Below, one piece after another: positions 53,477 through 62,137 of a stretch of DNA of 64,000 nt. Where the stretch lies: positions 744,001 to 808,000 of the forward strand of contig VLTN01000004.1 of assembly GCA_008330645.1 (NCBI GenBank), given 5' to 3'. Under the pieces are notes generated by a model. The model was not told where the DNA came from, searched no databases, and saw only the letters and a program-made list of their open reading frames with translations. The number at the start of each line of letters is the position of its first letter. Position 1 is the first letter of the stretch. The position numbers and the translations under genes are program-made. Source of the stretch: Cafeteria roenbergensis (Eukaryota; Sar; Bigyra; Bicosoecida; Cafeteriaceae).

Positions 53477-54181
53477 ATGTTGGCGGGCGCCTCAGCGGTG
53501 GCCAGGGCCATGGCTCGGACCGGCCCCTTGGCGAGGCTGATTCCGAGGGCAGGGGACGCCGCGGTCGTGGTGTGCGCCCGCGCGATGAGCAGCAAGGCTC
53601 GTACATTCAGGTCTGGCGAGAAGCGGCGGGCGAGGGCTCGAGTGACCCGGAACCACAGCACCATTTGCGAGGGCCTCCCTGAAGTGATCGAGGTCTTGCA
53701 GCGGAACGAGAGAATCAAGACCATCGTTCCGGGGCGCATCTTCATGGCCAAGTCGTCCAGGGAGCACTTTTCCTTGCGCGTTGCGGCGCAAACCGGCCAA
53801 GGGTGGCGCCTCACCGCGCGCCGCGGCCAGACCGTGCAGGAGGTGTTTGTGGTGACGGACATGGACGAGGAGCAGATCCAGCACGCAGCTGACGACGCGG
53901 TGCGTCTTGGCGTGGACGGCAAGCGCCTGGCGCGAATCAAGCTCCGCGAGTTGTTGACCCTCGAGACGGAGGCCGATCGGGCCAGCCTGCTCGGCGACGA
54001 GGCACAGCAGCAGGCGCTGATGCGCAGGGCCAAGGACATCCGCAACGGCGCATGGTCCCCTTCGGGGGGGAGGGTGAACCGTGGGCGGGCAGGCCCTGGA
54101 GCCAGCAAGGTGGAGGCTGGGGCGTCGCCCGACCAGGCTGCAACCCCTCGCGCCTTGTCCTCCTCCTCGTCCGATGAATAG
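53477..54181 (+). CDS. DUF2103-like protein with predicted organelle presequence
   Basis: A 234-aa single-exon frame. Residues 1-50 (MLAGASAVARAMARTGPLARLIPRAG...ARAMSSKARTF) are rich in Ala and Arg, nearly free of acids, and look like a mitochondrial targeting peptide. The core, RNHSTICEGLPEVIEVLQRNERIKTIVPGRIF and then GWRLTARRGQTVQEVFVVT, fits what I recall of DUF2103, a small putative metal-binding domain in cyanobacteria and archaea with a conserved HST..G..PvL and a VQEVFVv strand. A helical segment (EEQIQHAADDAVRLGVDGKRLARIKLREL) and a Ser/Asp-rich tail follow. Function is unknown in all lineages. Assignment rests on remembered motifs, so confidence is moderate. A bacterial or organellar ancestry is plausible. 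Confidence 0.55.
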   Translation: MLAGASAVARAMARTGPLARLIPRAGDAAVVVCARAMSSKARTFRSGEKRRARARVTRNHSTICEGLPEVIEVLQRNERIKTIVPGRIFMAKSSREHFSLRVAAQTGQGWRLTARRGQTVQEVFVVTDMDEEQIQHAADDAVRLGVDGKRLARIKLRELLTLETEADRASLLGDEAQQQALMRRAKDIRNGAWSPSGGRVNRGRAGPGASKVEAGASPDQAATPRALSSSSSDE

Positions 54182-54633
54182 CTCGCGTGTGCAGCTGTCG
54201 CTCTCGACCCCAACTGTGTGTATGTGCGTGTGCGTGCGTGCCCTTGCCAGCGAGGTGCGGAATGTTCCGGCTTGGTGCGGAGACGCGAGCTGGCGCTGGA
54301 GCGGCTTCCGCGCCGCAGCGCAGGCCTCGACACGCGACAGAGCGCTCTGGGGCGCCGCCTGCAAGCAAGGGCGGGCGCAATCTCGGGGACTGGCGCCTGC
54401 GAAAATGCCCGTCAAGGGGCCCGCGCGCGCTGCGGCGGCGCGCGGGTCGGGGCGGTGGGAGAAACACGGCAAAGACAGCCCGCAAACGGCAACCTGCCTC
54501 GCAGCGGCGGGCCGAGCTCGGGCACGGGTCGCACGGACTGCGCACAGGACAGCCCAGTCGTGCCCGCCGACGTTGGCGGCTGGTGGCGCGCCGAGCAGCG
54601 GAGTTCTTGCGCGCAGGCGATCGGCAAACCGCC
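54182..54633. other. Intergenic region DUF2103-like / DUF819-type gene
   Basis: 452 bp between two plus-strand genes. A TGTGTGTATGTGCGTGTGCGTGCGTG tract lies at about 54214-54240, probably in the 3' untranslated region of the upstream gene. Nothing else stands out. Confidence 0.45.
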
Positions 54634-56393
54634 ATGGCTCTGTGCTCGATCTGCGGCGGAGACGCGCTCTCCGCGCCGGACGACACAGCAGCCATGGTGG
54701 ACGGGGCGCGAACCGACGGGGGCGCCATCGCCGTGGCAGTGGTTTCTGGCATTGTGGCCATCGGGTTTCCCGTGAGCCCCTGGGCGCGGCCGTCGCCACC
54801 GGGCAGGGGCGCTGAGGCGCTTGTTGCATTTGCTGCAGCCACGGCCCGTTCAATGCGCGTTCGCCCCGTGAGTCGCAGGGCCTCATCATCGCGGCCAAGT
54901 ACCGGCTCAAGCACTGGTGCACCAAGTTCATCGACCCGCTGATCGCATGCTACGCGTTTGGCATCGCCTGGGGCAACGTGTTTGCGGCCGCCAAGCTGAA
55001 CGGCGAGGGCACGCCCATGTTCGAGGGCATGGACCTGCTCTCGCAAGGGACGGTGGCCTTTGCGCTCCCGATGCTGATGTTCGGGACCGACCTTCGGTCG
55101 ATTCGCGGGGCGGCGCTGTGGTGCCTCGTGGCAATGGTGCTGGGAGCCGTGGCGTTCACTGGGTCAACCATTCTCGTGCACTACCTGTTCCAGGGCAGCA
55201 GCATTGAGGCCAGCTCGCACATCATCGCGGCGCTCATCACCGCTGTATGCGTGGGGGGCACGCCTAACATGGCTGCCGTTCGGGTCGCGCTGGGGGTGGA
55301 CGCCGGAACGTTCATCGCCGTGCACACGTCCGAAACAGTGGTCGGAGCCGTGTACGTCCTGTTCATGATGACCTGCTGGCGCCGCCTGCTGCGGCCCTGC
55401 TTCCGTGACTACGACGGCGGAAAGGCCCCGTGCCTGTGCCTCAGGGCCGAGGAGGAGGACGAGGAGCTCCAGGCGGGCGGGAGCATTGCTGCTGGCGGCG
55501 AGGTGGAGCTCTCGTCTTCGTCGTCGCAGGCGAGCGCTGGGCGTCTCTCGCCCGGACTCAAGGGCCCCAAGAGCGACGGGGCACCCGATCACGTACCGTC
55601 CGGCTCACTGGACGCCGAGTCCCAGCTCCCGGCGGCTGGCGCCGGGGCAGCCCGCGCCGAGAGCGCCGATCCTCCCGCCGAGCAGGGGAGCAACCGGGAC
55701 GGCTCGAGCGACGGCAGCCCCGCAGCGGCTCCCCACAGCCCCGAAGACGGGGCAGGGGGTGGCGTCCCTGCGGGAGGGGAGCAGGCGGGGGCGGGCGAGG
55801 AGGACAAGGCGGACATCTCGAAGATGTCTGAGGGCGTTGACGCCTTCGCCGACATGCTCCACCCCAAATACCGCCGCGGGCTCCTCCTCGCCCTACTCGT
55901 CGACCTCGTCGTGGTGGGCGTTGGCGCCGGCCTGGGCCTGCTGGCAGGGCCGTGGTCCACCCTTGTCACCATCCTCCTCATCACAGCGCTCAGCCTCGCG
56001 CTCTCTCTCGTGCCCTGGCTCCGCGACACTCCGCACACCTTCACAGTTGGCGAGTACATCGTGCTCGCCTTTTGCACTGTGGTGGGCATGATGGCTGATC
56101 TCGGGGTCCTGGCCTCGACAGACCCGCTTGTCTTTGCGTCCGTGGCGGCGATGATGGGCCTCGGCGTCGCCGTGCACCACCTCCTCGCCGCAGCGGCCTT
56201 CATCGACGGCGACACGTTCATCGTGTCCAGCGCGGCCAACCTCCTCTCGCCCCCCTTCGTCGGCGTGGCCTGCAAGGCCGTTGGCAACAAGGCCCTCATT
56301 GCCCCGGGCGTCACCGCTGGCCTCGTCGGCTACGCCATCGGAAACTTTCTGGGAATTGCTGTGGGGACGCTCCTGGTGCCTGCGTCCGCCTGA
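54634..56393 (+). CDS. DUF819-type multi-pass membrane protein
   Basis: Exons 54634-54771 and 54879-56393 give 550 aa. Exon 1 holds a short acidic N-terminus and the first hydrophobic helix (GGAIAVAVVSGIVAIGFP). Exon 2 continues with helices WCTKFIDPLIACYAFGIAWGNVF, GTVAFALPMLMFGTDLRSI, ALWCLVAMVLGAVAFTGSTILV and IIAALITAVCVGGTPNMAAVRVALGVD, whose GGTPNMAAV motif, with its counterpart ending GLVGYAIGNFLGIAVG, is the DUF819 (YjcL-like) signature. The family is mainly bacterial and plant and is thought to be transporter-like, with an inverted repeat; the substrate is unknown. A disordered acidic cytoplasmic loop of about 150 residues separates the two halves. The protein is probably a complete transporter-like polypeptide. 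Confidence 0.7.
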
Positions 56394-56761
56394 GCAGTGT
56401 GCAAACGACCCCCCCCCCCCCCCCTCGGCCCCCTGCATGTGATGTTCCAGTCATAAACCGGCAAAGTGCCAAGTTTCGCGCGGGCCTGGCGCCAGGAAGC
56501 CCCAGCGCCCGCGCTCGGCAGCGGTTTGGTCGCACAGGACTCAGTTTCTCATCCTGTCGCGCCAACCTCCCCACCCTCCCGCAACGCGCACCTCGAATTT
56601 GCTGCCCGAGCGCGAGCGCGCAAGAGCTCGGGCGTGTTTGAGCCGCTTGGCAAGCAGTGGCACAGCGCCCTGTTGTCGCAGCCATCCGCAACGCAGCAGC
56701 CTCGTTCTGAACGAGCGCAGCGAAGCTTGCGCGCCCCGAGTGAAGGAGACAAAAGGCACAC
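56394..56761. other. Convergent intergenic region with poly-C tract
   Basis: 368 bp between converging stops. A run of 16 C residues (56409-56424) lies 15 bp after the DUF819 stop. No gene. Confidence 0.6.
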
Positions 56762-59700
56762 TCACTCGTCAAACGCGTCCCTCGCGCTCTCCGCGGCACG
56801 CTGCGCAGCGGCGTCCGAAAGCCCGTCCTGGAAGATGACGAAGGATCCGCCGGCGTCCACGCTGCCCCCCGTCTGCGCGGCACGAAGCGCGTCTCGGTGG
56901 GACGGCCTGCGAGATGGCGGCGCCTCGGGCACGGGAAGACTGCGGAGCGCGCCTGCGGCAACGCGCGGATCCCTGATGCTGCGCTGTGCAGCCGGTCTCA
57001 TGGCGCCGGGGGCGTTCTCCGAGGGCGCGTTCTCGTCGGCGAAGACGGGGCGCCCGGCGTGCCCATCGCCCGGCCCTGCAGCTGCAGCAGGGGAATCCGA
57101 GAAGATTCCAAACGAGGGTGCGGCAAGAGAGCCTGCAGCAGCAGTAGCAGGAGCTGGCGATGCCGGCGCTGCCCGACGCAGGGAGCGGCGGCCATGGGCA
57201 CCGCGGTCGCGAGTGGTGACGCTGGTGTTCAGGGCGGCGACGGCGTGCGAGGCAATGTCGGCGTCGGGTGATTGGGACCTTGAGGAGGAAGAGGAGCGCG
57301 GCGCAGCGGGGGTCGCGAGGCTGCCGACGACGGTGCCCGGGCGCGGGAGGGCGCCGGGGCCGCGCTTGCCCGTTGCCCCCGCGATGGGAGAGAGCCGGGG
57401 AGACGCGGCCAGCGGCACACTGCCAAGGGCGGCGCGTCTGCCCCGGGTGGGTCCTGCCTCTGTCACGGGCTTCCAGACAGGGGCTGGCTTGGGGGGCTGC
57501 TGGCGCTGGTGCTGACGCTGCTGCGTTGACGGCTCGTCCTCGAACACCGTGAACCCGCCACCCCCTGTGCCAGCGGCCCGCGCACTGGACGGCGCCGCGC
57601 TGAGGCCGCGGCTCGGAGCGCGTGCGCTGCTACCAGCAGCCTCGTTCTCATCATAGACGGCAAACGACGCTGCGGAACCGGCACCAGCTGCTGCTGCTGG
57701 AGCGCGACGCGAGGGGTCGGCTGCTCGCGGCGGGGAGTCGTCGTCCTCCTCCACGAACACCGCAAATGACATGGCTTGCGGCTGGGGCGACGTCGCCGGG
57801 CGCATCTTTGGCGCGCCCGGCTGGAACACGCCCTGGCCCCGCGCTGGCTGTGTGGCAAGCCCGGCGCTCGGGCTGGCGAGCATGGCGTCCAGGTCCGCCA
57901 CGGCCAGTCGGGTGTTGATGGTGACGTCATCGGCAGCAGCTCGCTCTGCTGCGGCTGCGCGGTCGGGTGCGCCGCGTCTCGCGCGGGAGTGGTGGGCGCC
58001 CGAGGCGGGCGAGAGCGCATCCAGAATGCCACCGCCCCGGGAAGGAGTCGTGGCGGCGGGGCGGGCCCCGGGCCCGCTCCTGGCGCGGCCGGCCCGCCCC
58101 GCCGCAGCCGCCTTTGCCTCCTGCTCGTCCATCGAGTCGGCCAGCACAGACGCCTGGGCAGCCATCCTGGCCAAGTCTTCGTCGGTGGCCCCGCCCGCGG
58201 CGCTGTGCCTGTCGCTGCCGTCGTCGTCGTCGTCGTCGCTGTCGTCGTCGCCGGTGAACGCACCAGTGCTGGAGCCATGGGTCGTGTCGTGTGCCGTGGA
58301 ATGCCCCGCTGCTCCAGTGTGCCGCGCCGCTGCGCCGGCTCTGCCGCCCCTGCTTCCGGCAGCACTGCCCGGAAGGCCGTGGCCGGTCTCGCCATCGGGC
58401 CTGCCAAGCGCCCCAATGAGAGCCGACAAGTCAGCGGTGGCTGCGCCGCTTGCGAGGCCCACAGCGGTGGAAGCGTCCATCGACTCGCGCCCCCGGCGGT
58501 AGCCACTCTCCGCCCCAGCGTCGCCGAGGATGGCTGAGAGGTCGCCGGCAGCCACGGTGTCGGCGCGTCCCCTCTCCGCCTCGCGCCCGTCCTCTTCGTC
58601 GTCGTCCCCGTCTTCGAACACGGCAAACCCGGGGCCTGACGCGGCGGGGCTGCGGTAGAGCTGGCGGCCCACGTCGGCTGCAGCTTGGCGCCGGGCGCTC
58701 ATGCCGGGGCGGCGGCCAGGGGAGCCGGCCTCGCCCAAGTCGCTGCCAGCACGACCGCGCCGTTGGGAGGGGCCGCGGAGCCCATCAGCACCGCCGCGGT
58801 TGTCGGCCTCCTCGCCTCCACGCGCGCCCTCGTCCTCGTCTTCGCATTCGTCCTCGTCCTCGTCCTCGCCGTAGTCGTCGTCGTAGTCGTCGCCCTCGTC
58901 CTGGTTCTCATCGGCGGCCCCGAACATTTCGCCAAGCATTGAGGGGGTCATTGCCGCCAGAGTGGCGCGCCGCTGGTCGTCGCGCCCAGAGCGGCGCGGC
59001 CGGCGCGCTGACGACGCCGGCTCTGCCCGGAAGGACTGCCCGGGGCGGCGGGCGCTGAGAGACGCGGCGTGGCGGCGACGGGTGGCTGCTCCGGCCACTC
59101 CAGAGGCGGCCAGCGAGCCGGCCTGCATCTGGGCCGGGGTGCGCGGCCGAAGGGGCTGCGTCGCCGCGGGAGACCGAGCCGTTGACGGCCCGCCGCGCTG
59201 CTGGTGGGCCCCCGCCTCGGCCCCGGCCCCGGCCCCGGCCCCGGCCCCGGCCCCGGCCCCGGTCCGGCTTGCCGGTGCTGCGGCCCGCTCAGCCGCCCCC
59301 GGGTCCGTGCCGTCAGCGTCGTCATCGTCGTTGGAGCACTCCATCGACGAGGAAGCCTCATCCATCGCATCGTCGTCGTCGTCGTCGTCGCCGCCGTCAA
59401 CGCCCGCAGCTGCCTCAGGAAGGCGGGGGGGCTGGCACGCAGCAAGCAGAGCCGCAACGTGCCGCGCCTGCTGGGCGCCTGCCCAGTAAGCGGCCCGAGC
59501 CTCCTCCTGGCTCACGCCTGCCCCGGCGGGCCCAGCCGCGCCGAAGAGCAACGTTGCCCCAGTCGGGCCCGCCTCGCTCGCCAGCTCTGACGCAACCGGC
59601 AGCCGCAGACCCACCTTCGCACTTCCGTCGAAGTGGGACCACGACGGCGCCGCGGCAGAGCTGCACCGCGCCGCAGTCCGCGGACCAACGAGCGCGTCGC

Positions 59701-61909
59701 TGCCCCCCGCTGCCAACGGCCCAGCCGAGGCGGCGGCTGCAGCAACCGCCGTGGGCTCCTCCCGCCGCTGCGCCTGCCGCTGGGTCCTGGGGGGCGGCGG
59801 AAGGCGGGGGCGGTGCCTGCCCGGCGCCGCGGAGGCCGGCGCGGCATCCGGCGCGGCCGCGGGAACGGCTGCCACCGGGCGCGACACAATCTGCTCGTCA
59901 ATCGTGGCCAGCCCAGCCTGGCGCTCGGTCAGGGCCGGAGCGCGAGTTGCGGCCGCCGCTACCGCCGCTGGCGCCGCGCTTGCTCCGCGAGCCACCTCCT
60001 CCTCGTCCTCAAACACCGCAAATCCGCCCTCAGCGGGAGCCTGCAGCGCGGCTTCGGAGTCCGTGGCCCCTGCGCGCACGGCTCGCCTCACCCTTCCGCG
60101 GTTTCGCCGGATCTCCATTGCGGCCTCGCTTGCGTGCTTGGTGGCCGCCGCGAGGCGGGCCTCTGTTCCCGCCGGGGCCGCGATGCCTCCGCGGCCTGTC
60201 CACGGCCGGGCCTCGAGCGCGTTCTCCTTCCGGAGCTCGCCGTCAGACCCGAGCCGGGCGGGGGCGCGGGCGCTGCCAGGCAAGCCTGCTGGCTCCAAGG
60301 CTGCGACCGCCGCAGCGGCAGAGCCAGCAACGGCGGCAGAGCGCTCGGCCAAGTCGTCGTCCTCGAAGATCGGAATCGCGGCGTTGCCGGAGGCGGCAGC
60401 GGCAGCTGCAGAGGCGGCGGCGGCGTTGCCGAAGCCCTGCGGGGCGACGGATGCTGGCGTGCGCTGGGAGAGCGCAGCCGAGGCGGCGTCAATGCCGCCC
60501 AGGGCCCTCCTGCCTCCAGCCAGCGAGGGGTTCTCTGCGTCCTCGCCGGCTCTGCCAGCAGAGCGCCTCGTGTCGCGGTGGGCCACGGTTTCGCCCTTGG
60601 CGCGAACTGCGTCACGTTCGGCCTCTCGCTCTGCCGCGGCAAGAGCTTCAAGGTCCACGCCCACCCTGACGCCCATCCCTGCTCCTGAGGCCTGCGGCTC
60701 TACCCCCATCACCTTGGCGGCTTTGCTGCGCATCCGGCGAAGGAAGTGAACCTGCCTCCGCTTCAGCTTGTCCGCGGGACTTGCCCGCTTCGCGATGCCG
60801 GCCTTGTAGCACTTGTCTGCGAGCGCGTACTTGCGGCTTTGCTCTGCCACGAGGGCGAAGGCGATCCAGAAGAGGGCGACTCTCTCTCCGATGCGTCGCT
60901 CGCGCATGAAGCGGAACACGTCGGCAGGGTCGGGCAGCATGTTTGCCTGCGCGGCAGAGAGCATGCAGCGGCGAGGCACAGCGGTCCAGCGGAGCACGTG
61001 GATGGGGTCGGGAGAGGGGGCGCGGTCTCGGGAGAGGGGGCGCGGTGTCGGTGTGCGGGTGCGACGAGGCAGCTGCCGCCGCCTGATGCGGTGAACTGCA
61101 CTCCCCGAGCGCCCCTGCGGGCTGGAGGCGCGTTGGCCGTGGACGAGCGCCTTTCCCCTCCCCAATCCGTTGCACAAGTCAGACACGCGAGGCTGAGGGT
61201 GTCAGCAGCAGTCCCAAGACACGCCAAAGAGCTCACATACTGAATCCAGACGACGATGCAGTCAGGGTCGTTCGTGTAGCGCTCGTCATCAAGCAGTGCC
61301 TGGGTGCAGCGGTGCAGCACCTCAAGCAGCCCGGATGCCTTCCCCCCACTCGGGTAGCTCTCGGTGATCCATGCGATGTATCTGCGCAGCGAGACCTCGT
61401 CGACGCGGAAGAAAACAGGCGAGAGCAGGATGGGTGCCAGCGCGTGCGACACAACTGGCGCATGGGCCCGCAAGCCCCGTGGCTCACCGCTTCCAAACCG
61501 ATAGCGGGTCATCAGACTCGTGGGCCACCGCGACTTCGCGCTCGAAGGCTCTGCGGACCGAGAAGGGAGAGGCAGGCGACCCCAGCGGCAAACGGCGGCA
61601 GTGGCGCAGCAGAACCTTGAAGCGCCGCAAGCTGGCGCGCCCGCTGCCCACCCCAGGTCCCACACCGACAGCGAGGCAAGCAGATTCCGATCTTGAATCG
61701 CAGCCCCCTCTTGCCCTCGCGCTCCGCTGCTGCAGGCTGGTACGATGCAGGCCTCACTGCCGCTTTTCATCGAGGGCAGAGGCGCCAGTGGGGTTGAGCG
61801 CCCTCAGACCCCGTGACAGGCCGGCCGCCCGGCGCCCCCGCTTCAGGGGCTGAAAGTTTTCTTTGCTCGTCTCCCAGTCTGGAGTTTTAGCCGTCGCGGT
61901 CTCGGCCAT
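56762..61909 (-). CDS. MAD3: Spindle-checkpoint MAD3/BubR1-like protein
   Basis: Part of the mitotic checkpoint that inhibits Cdc20-APC/C. Four exons: 61909-61758, 61550-61488, 61381-61237, 60946-56762 (phases 2, 2, 0), encoding 1,514 aa. Exon 1 contains DWETSKENFQPLKRGR, the MAD3 N-terminus with KEN box 1 at Lys16-Glu17-Asn18. Exons 2-4 rebuild the TPR domain: QAFEREVAVAHESDDPLSVW, YIAWITESYPSGG, LLDDERYTNDPDCIVVWIQY, then FMRERRIGERVALFWIAFALVAEQSRKY..ADKCYKAGI. A second KEN box is at 360-362 (LRKENALEA). The rest is disordered and rich in Ala/Gly/Asp, with seven Fx[IV][FY]x[DE] ABBA-type motifs. No C-terminal kinase domain is present, so this is a MAD3 type rather than a BUB1 type. Divergent from UGGT (starts 228 bp apart). 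Confidence 0.92.
59215..59264 (-). repeat. GGGGCC hexanucleotide repeat within MAD3
   Basis: About seven to eight tandem GGCCCC units on the plus strand, read as GGGGCC on the coding strand and translated as alternating Gly-Ala (AGAGAGAGAGA). It falls in the disordered region, in frame. Confidence 0.9.
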
Positions 61910-62137
61910 GGCGCGCGCTGCGACGGCCGCAGCAGGTGGTTAACGGCCGCCAACCACCCGTCGGCAGGGCTCTGCTCAGAGTTGGGCCGAATGGCGGCTT
62001 GCGAATCCGGCTTGGACTCTGGATCGAGCGTGCGAGCGAGCCGATTGCCGGCGACAGAGTCTTGCGCACGCCACAGCGGGAGCATCCGGTGCGGCACGCT
62101 GCGCACCTGGCAGGTGTTTGCGCATAGCTTCGGCGCC
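61910..62137. promoter_or_regulatory. Divergent intergenic region, MAD3 / UGGT
   Basis: 228 bp between two divergent ATGs. It probably holds both promoters. No motif identified. Confidence 0.35.

Noticed and set aside
53477-54181. Translation initiation factor IF-3
   Set aside because: A mitochondrial presequence and small basic protein suggested it, but the IF-3 N- and C-domain motifs are absent and the VQEVFVVT and HST motifs fit DUF2103 better.
56409-56424. Poly-C run as a biological signal
   Set aside because: A homopolymer of this size may be replication slippage or an assembly length error. It lies after a stop codon and shows no other context.
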